Part shown: piece by piece, positions 45,415 to 54,843 of the stretch | Layout of the letters: each line of letters starts with the position of its first letter | Numbering within the stretch: the first letter of the stretch is position 1 | From: SHYR01 sp034406555 | Lineage (GTDB): Bacteria; Chloroflexota; Dehalococcoidia; UBA2979 | Length of the DNA: 64,000 nucleotides | Assembly: GCA_034406555.1 (NCBI GenBank) | Contig: DASCRM010000077.1 | Coordinates: forward strand, 18,354-82,353 | Direction: 5' to 3' | Notes under the pieces: generated by a model | Database searches by the model: none | Seen by the model: the letters and a program-made list of their open reading frames with translations, nothing else | What the model was told of the DNA's origin: nothing | Position numbers and translations under genes: made by a program

Positions 45415-46343
45415 GCGAGCAGATGGACGAGAAGGGGCAAGACGAGAGCGTGCAAAACGAGACTGTCAGCGACGGCATCATGAGTGAACTCCACCGCGAG
45501 GAGGAGTTTGCCGCCGAGCGATTCGCTTCCGCGATGAAGTCCGCCGAACGCGGCCACCCGCTGGATCAGCGCGACCTCGAAGACCCCGACCTGGCGCCGA
45601 TGGTGCGCACCGCTGGCCTGCTCCACAGCACGTGGAACTCGGTCACCCCCGACCTCGACTACTTCTCCCGCACCCGCTCCACCATCCTCGCGGCAATGCC
45701 GCAGCCGACCGAAGAGCCGGCCACCCCGATCTCGCTGATTGACCGTCTGTGGCGATCGCCGGCCTTTGCGCCGATCGCGTCCGCGGCCGCAGCCGGAATG
45801 GCAGCGGTGTTCATCACCTTGCAGTTCGTCGGCGGTGGCGCGGCCACCGTCGCCCCGCTGGCCGCGGATGTCGTACCGGCGTCCAGCACCGAGTCAACGC
45901 CGAGCGTAGCCGCCATCCAGTTCCCGCCAGGGATCGCCCCCGACGGGCCGCCCCACATCGCCTCGCTCAATGCACAGCCGCACGAGAACGTGCTCGCTGA
46001 GTCCGACCCCATGCTGAACATCACCAAGGCGCTCGACCGTCTCGTCACGAACATCGGCGTGCTCGGCCTGCGCGCACAGCTGCGCGCACCAATCAGCGCT
46101 GGACTGCTGCACTCGATCTCGGAAGACCTCGCCGGCGTCACCGAGCGCGTCAATGAGGAACCAGAGTCGGTCGAGCGAGCAGACGTGATCGTCTTCTCGC
46201 AGCAGGCTGTCGATGGTGTGACGATCATGAAGGAGCTGCTGGTCGAGGGTGAGGTCAGCGGCGCCCTGGCGGCCGCACGAATCACGGCCGAACTCGGACG
46301 TTCGACGGCCGCACTCTACTTCTTCAACAACCCACCGAGGTAG
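45411..46343 (+). CDS. Putative membrane anti-sigma factor
   Basis: 310 aa. Cytoplasmic N-terminus of about 115 residues, acidic, with an anti-sigma-like segment (ERFASAMKSAERG, LAPMVRTAGLLHSTWNSV); one transmembrane helix at about 118-139 (AFAPIASAAAAGMAAVFITL); and a 170-residue outside domain that is largely helical (ITKALDRLVTNIGVLGLRAQ), similar to DUF5667-type domains. No zinc HxxxCxxC motif is seen. Function is inferred from ATGA coupling to the ECF sigma gene. Confidence 0.75.
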   Translation: MSEQMDEKGQDESVQNETVSDGIMSELHREEEFAAERFASAMKSAERGHPLDQRDLEDPDLAPMVRTAGLLHSTWNSVTPDLDYFSRTRSTILAAMPQPTEEPATPISLIDRLWRSPAFAPIASAAAAGMAAVFITLQFVGGGAATVAPLAADVVPASSTESTPSVAAIQFPPGIAPDGPPHIASLNAQPHENVLAESDPMLNITKALDRLVTNIGVLGLRAQLRAPISAGLLHSISEDLAGVTERVNEEPESVERADVIVFSQQAVDGVTIMKELLVEGEVSGALAAARITAELGRSTAALYFFNNPPR

Positions 46344-46369
46344 TTCCCCAGCCTCGACCACGGACCTGA

Positions 46370-48220
46370 CTACGGGACGATCGCAGTACCGACGGCGAGC
46401 GCGTCCGCGAGCGGTGCGGCCAGCTGCGCGAACAACACGTCGCCGTTTCTCGCAACCTCAAAGCTGTTGACGAAGGTCGGCGCCCCAACGACGTAGACAT
46501 CCCATCGCTGCTCATCCACATCGAACCGGAACCAGGTCGTGGGCTCCAGCTGACCCGTCAGCAAATGCGCGAAGCGCAACGGGTAGCCGTCCGGTCCGAC
46601 GTACACGACCGACGCGATCCCGCCGGCCGACGGTAGTGCACCGATCACCCGCGCCTCGTCCGCTCCCGCCGGCAGCAGCAGCCCTAGCCCGGCGAGCGAA
46701 CCGGCGTTCGCGAGCTGCACCGTCAACATCTCGCTTCCCCTGTCCGACGACACGTCCGCACGCAGCAGCAGTTGCTGACGTATCTGCGTCGCGCTCGCGG
46801 TGGGGAGCGCCTCGATTACGAGCGCGACGACACCCGCTGCATGAGGCGCGGCTGCCGAGGTACCCACGAAGCTCTCCCCGCCCTGCAGCGTGCCGAGCAC
46901 ACTCGTCGGCGAGGACAGCTCCGGCTTCGCTCGCCCGTCCGTCGTCGGCCCGCGCGACGAGAACGCAGAGAGCTCAAACGGGCTGAAGATCGAGACCGCG
47001 CCCACGGTGACCACGCCGGGGTGATCCGCGGGCTGGGAGAGCGAACCGCCGGCGACGAACGTATCAAGTGGGTTGTCACGCCCCGGCGAGCCGATGAAGA
47101 GCAGGTCGAGGTCCCGCTGCTGGTCGTCCGACGCCCGGATCAGCCGCACGGAGTAGGTTCCACTCTCCGTCGCCAGCACCTGCAGCCCCTCGACCGGGTC
47201 GCCTGCGCAGTTCTGGATGCCGCGCGACGCCCGGATCAGTGAGCCACTGGGGCCGAACAGTTCCAGGTCGTAGTCGGAGCAGGCCGCGCCCCACTCGTCA
47301 TTCCAGCGCAGCGAGACGATGATCAAGTCACCGGCTTCATACTCGCGGCCGTTCTGCGAGCTGCCGGAGTCGAACTCATGCACCGAGTCGCTGTCGCTGT
47401 CCGTGAACGCCCCGGACCAGTGTTGCCGCGCCCAGTTGCCGGCCGCGACAGCCCAGGTCGCGCCGCTGGCTACACCGCGCGAGACAATCTGGTCGACCGG
47501 CCCGGTGCCGTCGCCGGGGCCGTTATGGATGAAGCCCAGCGAAAACGAGACGACGTCGAGGCGTTGCTCGACGACGAAGTCGACGACCGCCGAGAGTTCC
47601 GTCACCGTCCCGAAACTCAGCAGGTAGATCTCCGCGCGCGGCGCCACGCGGTGCACGATCTCCGCAGCGCGCATGCCGTGGTCGATGCCACCCTCGATCA
47701 CTCCGTCGGCGCGAAAGGAGCGGACGATCAGTCGTTGCGGCAGCGTCGTGCCCAGACTCGCCTGATACCCCTCGAAGCCGGTGTCGATCACGGCGACCCG
47801 CACACCGTGTCCCGTGAACCCGGCCTGCCTCCAGCGCGTCGCGCCGATCAGATCGACTGCGGTCGGGAGCTGAAATGGGATCGCCGTCGCCGCCTGCTCG
47901 ACGCGCAGCATCGAGTGCGCTGCGGCGACCTCCAAGAGTCGCCCGCTCGGCACGAGCGCCTGCACGCGGTCGTGCGAGCGCACCTCGATCACCGCGCCGA
48001 GCCGCTCGAGGAAGTCCGCGACTACAGACGGATCAACGAGGGTGGTGACCTCCACCCGCTCGTATGACGCATCGCCGTCTGGTGCGACGGCATCCGTGTC
48101 ACGCTCCGCCGGGCCAGCCGGCGCGGGCACAGCAGCGAGGGCCGGGGCGAGCCCGTCGCCCGGGCGCGAGACGAGCAGCAGAGTGAGCAACGCGATCAGT
48201 GGCAGTGCGTATCGGGGCAC
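46370..48220 (-). CDS. Secreted subtilisin-like (S8) serine protease with inserted beta domain
   Basis: 616 aa with a signal peptide (ALPLIALLTLLLV). Catalytic residues: Asp146 (VAVIDTGFEG), His181 (GGIDHGMRA), oxyanion Asn262 (AVAAGNWARQ) and Ser455 (FVGTSAAAPHAAG). Between Asn262 and Ser455 is a long insertion (about 275-385) with a beta-sandwich look, including AGDLIIVSLRWNDEW and GTYSVRLIRAS, like a pre-peptidase C-terminal domain. A C-terminal domain of about 120 residues follows. It converges on the sigma/anti-sigma operon. Confidence 0.9.
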   Translation of the reverse strand: MPRYALPLIALLTLLLVSRPGDGLAPALAAVPAPAGPAERDTDAVAPDGDASYERVEVTTLVDPSVVADFLERLGAVIEVRSHDRVQALVPSGRLLEVAAAHSMLRVEQAATAIPFQLPTAVDLIGATRWRQAGFTGHGVRVAVIDTGFEGYQASLGTTLPQRLIVRSFRADGVIEGGIDHGMRAAEIVHRVAPRAEIYLLSFGTVTELSAVVDFVVEQRLDVVSFSLGFIHNGPGDGTGPVDQIVSRGVASGATWAVAAGNWARQHWSGAFTDSDSDSVHEFDSGSSQNGREYEAGDLIIVSLRWNDEWGAACSDYDLELFGPSGSLIRASRGIQNCAGDPVEGLQVLATESGTYSVRLIRASDDQQRDLDLLFIGSPGRDNPLDTFVAGGSLSQPADHPGVVTVGAVSIFSPFELSAFSSRGPTTDGRAKPELSSPTSVLGTLQGGESFVGTSAAAPHAAGVVALVIEALPTASATQIRQQLLLRADVSSDRGSEMLTVQLANAGSLAGLGLLLPAGADEARVIGALPSAGGIASVVYVGPDGYPLRFAHLLTGQLEPTTWFRFDVDEQRWDVYVVGAPTFVNSFEVARNGDVLFAQLAAPLADALAVGTAIVP

Positions 48221-48429
48221 GGTCGGGATTTGCCTCCGTGAGGCGATCCAGCGCCATGCCCAGTTCGTCGCTGTGCTCGGCCGGCCGCCGGCGTGGATTG
48301 TACCTCAGCGATGTTGCGCGTCAGCGGCCGCTGATCAACAAGATGCTGCGAGGCGGCGGAGTCGGCTCACGCCTCGCGTGCAGCAGGCGACGCAACAGCG
48401 GTACTCTGGCGCGGCTGGAGGAGCGTCGG

Positions 48430-48642
48430 ATGAGCTGGCTGCGTACGAAGATGGGCAAGAGCGCCTCTACGGGAAACGTCCCCGACGCGGCGACGTGCGA
48501 CCACGAGGCACTCTCACCTCGATGGCGGGACGCGGCGGCGCTCAGTGAGTCGGGGCAACCGATCGGCTATGTCTGCCACCGCTGCCACGCCGAGTTCCTG
48601 CCCTACGCCGTGCGCGACGGCTGGCTGATCGAGACTCGCTAA
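48430..48642 (+). CDS. Small zinc-ribbon-like protein
   Basis: 70 aa from ATG 48430, which has GGAGGAG upstream. It contains CDHEALSPRW and GYVCHRCHAEFLPYAV: a Cys-x-His pair and a CxxC pair spaced about 28 residues apart, suggesting one zinc site. No family name can be given. The gap from 48221 to here (209 nt) probably holds the subtilase promoter. Confidence 0.6.
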   Translation: MSWLRTKMGKSASTGNVPDAATCDHEALSPRWRDAAALSESGQPIGYVCHRCHAEFLPYAVRDGWLIETR

Positions 48643-48692
48643 CCCGACACTCGCGACGGCGGCTCCCGCTCGGACGATGCGGCAGACGACCG

Positions 48693-48698
48693 TATACT
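48693..48698 (+). promoter_or_regulatory. -10 box of a leaderless promoter
   Basis: TATACT ends 6 nt before ATG 48705, without room for a Shine-Dalgarno sequence. Confidence 0.55.
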
Positions 48699-48704
48699 CA
48701 CATC

Positions 48705-49526
48705 ATGACGACAAGCCGACGCGAAGAGGGTCTGATCCGACCGGCGCCTGCCAGCGTTGAGCACCGTGCGGTGACCTCGGCGGCGCGACTGCTGCTCGGC
48801 TCACCGGTCGTGCTCGTCACCACCAGCCTGCGTGGCAAGCACAACGTGATGCCGCTGGCGTGGTGCGCTCCGCTCTCAAGCGATCCTCCGTTGATCGGCA
48901 TCGCGATCGAGCAGTCCCGACACACCGCCGAGGTGATCAGTCAGTCGGAGGAGTTCGCGCTCAACTTCCCCAGCCGCCGGCTGCTGCACCACGTGCAGTA
49001 CCTGGGTGGGCTGACGGGCGCCGATGTCGACAAGTTCGAGGCGACCCAGCTCGAGACGTTCAGCCCCACCCACATCACCGCCCCGCTGATCGAAGGCTGC
49101 GTCGCGTGGGTGGAGTGCGAGGTGCAGCAGGTGCTACCGGTCGGCGACCACCTGCTCTTCGTCGGGCTACCCGTGACGCTGCAGGTCGAACCGGCCTCGT
49201 TCGACGATGGCTGGACAACCGTGGGCCCCGAGGAGCTGCGACCGCTGCACTTCCTGGGCGGCAACCAGTACTCGACCCTCAGCGGCCTGCTGGAGGCCCG
49301 ACCGCCGAGCGGCAGCGACGCCCCCGAGGCCGTGCTGGCGGAGCGCGTCGAGGAGGAGCTGGAGCTCACCCGCGAGGCGCAGGAACGCCGCGAGGAGCTG
49401 ATGGGCGAGCTGGAGCGCGAGGTGGACAAGGGCAACGTGATCGACATCGCGCACGTCTCGCTCGATGAGTTGCCCGACCTCGAACAGCCGCCGCGCATCG
49501 TCGTTCCTGAGCGCGAGGACGAGTAG
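48705..49526 (+). CDS. Flavin-reductase-like FMN-binding protein with acidic helical tail
   Basis: 273 aa. Residues about 20-195 form the split-barrel of flavin reductase-like proteins: SPVVLVTTSLRGKHNVMPLA, PPLIGIAIEQSRHTAEVISQ, EEFALNFPS and a final HFLGGNQYSTLSGLL. It likely binds FMN and reduces flavin or a small substrate. The last 65 residues are highly charged and predicted helical (AERVEEELELTREAQERREE), an extension not usual in the family. Confidence 0.85.
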   Translation: MTTSRREEGLIRPAPASVEHRAVTSAARLLLGSPVVLVTTSLRGKHNVMPLAWCAPLSSDPPLIGIAIEQSRHTAEVISQSEEFALNFPSRRLLHHVQYLGGLTGADVDKFEATQLETFSPTHITAPLIEGCVAWVECEVQQVLPVGDHLLFVGLPVTLQVEPASFDDGWTTVGPEELRPLHFLGGNQYSTLSGLLEARPPSGSDAPEAVLAERVEEELELTREAQERREELMGELEREVDKGNVIDIAHVSLDELPDLEQPPRIVVPEREDE

Positions 49527-49598
49527 GGCTCGGGCGCGCGAATACGAACTCGTGCGAAATCGGCTACTGAGGTTGAGCGGTACGGCCCGGCAGGGTCG

Positions 49599-51605
49599 CT
49601 AGGCGCTCGTCGCCTCTTCGACCTCGGCGAGCTCCTCGGCCGGCTCGGGCGGGGTGAAGGCCACCGGGGCCGTCGGCCCAGCTCCGCGCAGCCGCTCGTC
49701 CGCGAGATCGCTCGCCGCGACCGCCGCAGCGATGTGCTCGTCGTCGTTGCGGAGCGAGTCGCCCATGTGGTGCAACAGGTCGCCGACCACGCCGGGGTGG
49801 GCGCTGCCGTCCTGCACCAGCTCGGCCAGTTCGGCCTCTCGGCCGGAGAGGAATGAGCGCAGGGTCGTGAACGACTCTGAACGCATCGCGTCCAACATCC
49901 GCATCATCACCCTGCGCTGGGCGGCCAGGTTCTGCTCAAACGCATCGATATCGACATCGAAGCGTGAGAGCGCGACCTCGATCGTCTCGCGCTGGTCGTC
50001 GCCAAAGCCGAGGAACGGGGCGCTCGCATCGTCGATGCGCTGGCGCGTCTCGTCGATGCGAGCGCGCTGCTGGGCGAGGGATGTCTGGAACTGCCCGGCA
50101 ACGAATTCCGACTCGTCACCCGAGAGCTGCTGCTCCAGCGATTGCAGGTTCGCTTCTTCACTCGCTGGGTACTGGCTGAGCGGCTCCTACTGGTCGTCGA
50201 GGTTGACCAGCATGCTCGCCATCGTCTGATCCTGATCCGTGAGCAGCTCGAGGATCGGAGAGATTTCCTCATCGACCTGTGAGCGCATCTCGTCCAGGAG
50301 TTCGGTCTGTGCGCTGAAGTACTGGACCGAGCGCTGAATGCGCTGGGAGTTCGTGTGTTGCGACGCATCGTCTGCGGTCTCAGGCAGTAGGGGTTCGCTG
50401 TCGCTCCGCGAGCGAGAACCAAAGCGCATGAAGACCTCCAGATCGGCCATAATCGGTCGCCGATTAACCCAAGCATCGGCAGATTGCGCTGCAAGTGAGG
50501 GTTTCGCGTGACGGAGGCGTGAACGCTGCAGCACGGTCACCGCCAGCAGGCCCGCCAGCAAGGCAGCCGCCGAGAGTTGCACCTCGAGTCTTTGCCAGCG
50601 CACACCAGACGCCGAGATCAAGCGAGGCCCCGGCACGGGCGCTGGCGACTGCACAGCCTCGAGGTTGAGCGCGATCGGTGGCGCGAGCGCGTCCGGCACG
50701 GAGAGCGACTGGTCGAGTGTGCCCGATTCGCCCGGCGCGGCGAGCGGAGGCGGGAGCGGCCGGTCGAACTGCTCCGCAAAGACGCCGTAGGCAACGCCTG
50801 CGAGATCGTGAATCGCAGTGTATGAGTCGACGATATCGTCGTCCCAGCGCGTGAGCAGGACAGTCACGTAGTCGCCGCCGGGAGCGAAGACGATGCCCGC
50901 GTCGTGCAGGTACTTGGCGACCAGTCCGGTTTTGTGGGCGACGGTCGTGCCCTCAGCCAGCGAGAGCGGGATCAGGTCGTTGATCTGCTGGTCCGCTAGC
51001 AACGCCAGCATCTCGCTGCTGGCCGCCGGGCTGACGATGTCGCCGCGGTACAACGCGCGGAACACCTCGGCGATGTCAGCAGGCGTGGTGACGTACGCGC
51101 CTGACAGCGTCGTGTCTCTCAGGCCGAGCCTCGACGGAACCCGATCCACGGCGTCCGGTTGCAGTCGGTCATAGAGCGCCAACGCAGAGGCGTTCTGGGA
51201 GAAGGTGATCATGAGACGCAGCGCCTCGGCAGCCGGCAGCTCGATCGGCTGGGTCTGGCGCAAGCTGATCGGGTCGTCGATCCAGTGCTGCTCCTCGATC
51301 GTGATCTGCTCGTCGAGCGAGAAGCTGCCCGCGGCGATCTGCTGGTAAGCCTCCGCCAGCACGAAGAGCTTGTAGAGCGAGGCGGTACGGAAGCTCTCGC
51401 TCGCGTTGCCCGTGCAGCTCGTGTCGTCTTCGAGGTCGAGGATGACGAAGCCGACGTAGGCGCCGGACTCGATCGCTTGCTGCTGAATCGATGAGCAGAG
51501 CTGCGCCAGCGGGTGCTGGCTTTCTGCGCGCGCGCTAGAAAGCGTCGCTGCCGACATAACGGCAACGATCGTCAGTGTGATCACGAGCCCCGGCATGCGA
51601 CGCAC
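49599..51605 (-). pseudogene. Beta-lactamase-fold membrane protein with cytoplasmic helical region, in-frame TAG
   Basis: A frame of 668 codons interrupted only by TAG at 50187-50189 (codon 473). The outside domain has a signal peptide and class A beta-lactamase/PBP-like motifs: Ser76-x-x-Lys79 (TASLYKLF), Ser136-Gln-Asn (SQN) and His-Lys-Thr-Gly at 224-227. A Pro-rich linker, one transmembrane helix (about 343-360) and a cytoplasmic helical part follow. Beyond the TAG the same helical character continues (EANLQSLEQQLSGDESEF, then about 170 more codons) to a normal stop at 49599. Preceding CAG and the Gln-rich context suggest CAG-to-TAG. The upstream part alone could still make a 472 aa protein. 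Confidence 0.75.
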
Positions 51606-51908
51606 AGCAACCCCTGTTCCGGCTGCGCAGCTTCCTCCTATTATTCGAGAGTTAGGGGCGGCCGGTCAATCACGATCTGTATCCCGGACAGGCGGACGGA
51701 CCGACGGAAAGCCGCCTGACACTGCCCGACCGAGACGTCAGTTGACACCACGCCGAGCCGAGGCAATCCTGAACTCGTACCGATCCGCGCTTCTCGGGCC
51801 GTAGGTCCGCTGCGGCCAGAATCGGGATGCGATACGATTCAGCGTGAGCGTTCCGGTCGGCTCAGAAGTAGCCCGCACCGGCCCGTATTGCCGAAACAGG
51901 AGCCTTCT
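51606..51908 (+). other. Non-coding gap between divergent genes
   Basis: About 300 nt between the beta-lactamase-like gene and the acyl-CoA dehydrogenase gene. It contains AT-rich TATTATTCG near 51639 (possible minus-strand -10 region) and TACGAT at 51833-51838, a possible -10 for the plus-strand gene. No credible small gene was found. Confidence 0.5.
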
Positions 51909-53138
51909 ATGGACTGGTCAGACTCTGCCGAACAGGCCATTTTCCGCGACGACGTGCGCAGCTTCATCAAGACTCGTCTGCCTGCCCGCTATCAGAGCGC
52001 GGCCGACGGCGCATCGAATGACGCCGAGGAGCTGGTGGGCGGCTGGCAGGCCGACCGCAAGTCCGACGACGACGGACGACGCGGCACCGCGCAGGAGTGG
52101 GCGGACGCGCTGGCCGAGAAGGGCTGGATCGCCCCGCACTGGCCGGAGGAGTACGGCGGCGCCGGGCTCTCCGTGATGGAGCAGTTTATCTACAACCAGG
52201 AGATGTCAGAGGCGGGCGCGCCGTCCGTCGGCGGCATGGGCGTCTCGCTGCTCGGCCCGACGCTGATCGTGCACGGCAACGAGGAGCAGAAGAAGGAGCA
52301 CCTCTCACGCGTGCTCTCCGGCGAGGTCGCCTGGGCACAGGGCTACTCCGAGCCCGGCTCCGGCTCAGACCTCGCGAGCCTCGCTACGCGAGCGACGCGC
52401 GATGGCGATGACTACGTGATCAACGGCCAGAAGATCTGGACCTCCGGCGCGCAGTTCGCCGACTGGCTGTTCGCGCTCGTGCGTACCGACGCTGACGCGC
52501 CGAAGCACCGCGGCATCTCCTTCCTGATGATGGACATCAACACCCCGGGCATCACCGTGCAGCCACTGACCGACATGGGTTGGAACGAGCCCTTCAACGA
52601 GACGTTCTTCGAGGACGTGCGCGTCCCTGCCAAGAACCTCGTGGGCGAAGAGAACCGCGGCTGGTACATCGGCATGACGCTGCTGGACTTCGAGCGCTCC
52701 GGCATCGGTGGGGCGATCGGCTACCGCCGCAACCTCAAGCAGCTCCACGAGTACATGGACACGGATGAGGGTCAGGGGCAGGTGCGTAACGACTTCTCCA
52801 CGGCCTCGCGGCTGGAGATCGCCGACCGCCACGTGGAGATCGAGATCCTCTTCAACTTCGCATTCCGCATCGTCTCGATGCAGAACGTCGGAGAGATGCC
52901 CAACTACGAGGCGTCGATGAACAAGCTCTTCGGCTCCGAGATTCACCAGCGCACCGCGCGCACGGGGATGAAGGCGTTCGGCCTCTACGGCAACCTCTGG
53001 GAGAGTCAGGACGGGCCGGTCGGGGCGTACTTCACGAAGGATTACATCGGCTCGATCCCGCACACCATCTTCTCGGGCAGCTCCGAGATTCAACGCAACG
53101 TGATCGCCACACGCGGGCTCGGCCTGCCGAGGGGCTAG
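51909..53138 (+). CDS. Acyl-CoA dehydrogenase family protein
   Basis: 409 aa flavoenzyme that desaturates acyl-CoA. ATG 51909 has AGGAG 6 nt upstream. N-terminal helices WSDSAEQAIFRDDVRSFI, then IAPHWPEEYGGAGLS, AQGYSEPGSGSDLASL (flavin/substrate region), GQKIWTSGAQFADWLFALVR, and the C-terminal IFSGSSEIQRNVIATRGLGL. The last pattern resembles the FadE subunits that lack the classical YEGT-Glu, often acting in heteromeric complexes. A second homologue lies at 57296. Confidence 0.92.
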   Translation: MDWSDSAEQAIFRDDVRSFIKTRLPARYQSAADGASNDAEELVGGWQADRKSDDDGRRGTAQEWADALAEKGWIAPHWPEEYGGAGLSVMEQFIYNQEMSEAGAPSVGGMGVSLLGPTLIVHGNEEQKKEHLSRVLSGEVAWAQGYSEPGSGSDLASLATRATRDGDDYVINGQKIWTSGAQFADWLFALVRTDADAPKHRGISFLMMDINTPGITVQPLTDMGWNEPFNETFFEDVRVPAKNLVGEENRGWYIGMTLLDFERSGIGGAIGYRRNLKQLHEYMDTDEGQGQVRNDFSTASRLEIADRHVEIEILFNFAFRIVSMQNVGEMPNYEASMNKLFGSEIHQRTARTGMKAFGLYGNLWESQDGPVGAYFTKDYIGSIPHTIFSGSSEIQRNVIATRGLGLPRG

Positions 53139-53156
53139 TCACTCGCCGCGAACAAG

Positions 53157-53186
53157 AGAAGAGGCCTCCGTCGGGAGGCCTCTTCT
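53157..53186 (+). terminator. Perfect 13-bp hairpin after acyl-CoA dehydrogenase
   Basis: Stem AGAAGAGGCCTCC with loop GTCG and exact complement, 18 nt after the stop. Only a short T-rich tail follows, but position and stem strength suggest a transcription terminator. Closely similar to the hairpin at 58434-58462. Confidence 0.75.
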
Positions 53187-53228
53187 GTACCCTCCGTACA
53201 CCGCATCTCTCGCATCGGAGCAGCAATC

Positions 53229-54272
53229 ATGCGCATCGCCACCGGCCTCGCAGGCAATCACCCGGGCGACTGGGAAGGCGCCGCGACCTTCGCCGCGGAG
53301 GCAGAGCGGCTGGGCGTCGCCTCCGTCAGCAGCGCGGAGGCGTGGGGTAGCGACGCGATCACGCCGCTGGCCTTCATCGCGGCGCGTACGGCCTCGATCG
53401 GTCTGATGACGGGGATCATGCAGGTCGGTGCGCGCACGCCGGCGATGGTGGCGATGACCGCGGCCGGGATGCAGAGCGTCTCCGACGGTCGCTTCATCCT
53501 CGGCCTGGGCACGAGCGGCCCGCAGGTGATCGAGGGCTGGCATGGCGTCCCCTTCGACCGCCCCCTTCAGCGCACCCGCGAGTTGATCGAGGTGGTGAGG
53601 CTGGCCGGTAGTGGCGAGCGGTTGGAGTACCACGGGCAGGTCATCGAGCTGCCGCTACCGGGCGGACAGGGCAGAGCGATCCGCTCCACGGCAGGCGAGT
53701 TCGAGGTGCCGATCTACCTCGCTGCGCTCGGTCCGCGGAACCTTGAGCTGACCGGCGAGCTCTGCGATGGCTGGATCGGCACCTCCTTCATCCCTGAGAC
53801 GGCGGATGTCTTCTTCGACCGCATCCGCACCGGCGCGGAGCGGGCGGGCCGCGCGCTGGACGACATCGACCTGCAGGTGCCGGTCACCGTGGAGTTCGGC
53901 GAAGACGTGGACGAGGTCGCGAAGCGGCACGCGCGTGGCTACGCCTTCACGTTCGGCGCGATGGGCTCGCGCACCGACAACTTCTACCTCAACGCCCTCG
54001 CACGGCAGGGCTACGCGGACGAGGGTCGCGAGATCCAGCGCCTCTGGCTCGACGGCAAGCGCGAGGAGGCGGCGGATCGGGTACCCGTAGAACTCGCACA
54101 CAAGACGAACCTGCTGGGTACCGACGACCTGATCCTCGACCGCCTGCGCGTCTACCGGGACGCGGGCGTGAACACGCTGCGAGCCGGCGTACGAGGCGAG
54201 TCGGTCGCGGAGCGCATCGCCAACCTCGGACGGCTGATCGACCTCGTCGCGACCGTCGACGCGGAGCGCTAG
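53229..54272 (+). CDS. LLM-class F420-dependent oxidoreductase
   Basis: 347 aa TIM-barrel protein. WEGAATFAAEAERLGVASV near 15, ITPLAFIAARTASIGLMTGI near 44, GRFILGLGTSGPQVIEGWHG near 86, and FEVPIYLAALGPRNLELTGE near 160 are typical of F420-dependent LLM enzymes of the methylene-H4MPT reductase-like branch. ATG 53229. The stop overlaps that of the convergent DUF385-like gene, which may share F420 as cofactor. Confidence 0.88.
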   Translation: MRIATGLAGNHPGDWEGAATFAAEAERLGVASVSSAEAWGSDAITPLAFIAARTASIGLMTGIMQVGARTPAMVAMTAAGMQSVSDGRFILGLGTSGPQVIEGWHGVPFDRPLQRTRELIEVVRLAGSGERLEYHGQVIELPLPGGQGRAIRSTAGEFEVPIYLAALGPRNLELTGELCDGWIGTSFIPETADVFFDRIRTGAERAGRALDDIDLQVPVTVEFGEDVDEVAKRHARGYAFTFGAMGSRTDNFYLNALARQGYADEGREIQRLWLDGKREEAADRVPVELAHKTNLLGTDDLILDRLRVYRDAGVNTLRAGVRGESVAERIANLGRLIDLVATVDAER

Positions 54273-54760
54273 GCGGTCCGCGCGAGGATGAAGATCGGCA
54301 CCTCGCGGCCGCCGACGCGGTCGAGGTACTTGTCGTAACCGGGGTAGATGCGGACGGCCTGCGGCCAGATCTGGTCGCGCTCCTCGGCGGTCGCGGCACG
54401 CACGGTGACGTCGTACCACTCACCCCTCACTCGCACGCTCGCCCGGGGCTGTTTGCGCAGGTTCTAGTACCAGCCGGGGTGCTTCGTGGTGCCGAAGCGG
54501 GTGCCGATCACGACCACGTCGTCGTCGTGGCGCACGTAGAGTAGCGGCACGGTGAGCTGCTTGCCGCTGCGCGCGCCGGTGGTCGCCAGCTGGAGTGTCG
54601 AGATGCCGAAGGTCATGCCGACGTGCCCTCGTGTGAGCCACATCAGCGGACGGTCGATGTGGTGCAGGGTCGGCCGAAAGAGCGCCGCGCCGAGCCTCGA
54701 TGCGGCGGACATGTCGAGCGGCTTGCGCCACCACGGGTGTGCGGGGTTGCTACTGCTCAT
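54269..54760 (-). pseudogene. Deazaflavin-dependent nitroreductase family protein (DUF385) with in-frame TAG
   Basis: A 163-codon frame from ATG 54760 (GAGG upstream), interrupted by TAG at 54464-54466 (codon 99). Upstream: GISTLQLATTGARSGKQLTV and RFGTTKHPGWY, the family's F420-binding strands. The frame continues after TAG as NLRKQPRASVRVRGEWYDVT and VRIYPGYDKYLDRVGGREVP, exactly the remaining family sequence. Homologues read PGWYxNL at the junction, often with His, Tyr or Trp, so a single base change is enough. Truncation would remove the C-terminal third. Recent pseudogene, readthrough or sequence error. Confidence 0.75.
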
Positions 54761-54843
54761 CGCTGCCTCGCTCTCGCGTCGGAGGTGCTGTCCGGTGATG
54801 CTATCAGCCCAGTGCTCACCGGCGATCGCGTATCGGAGACCCC

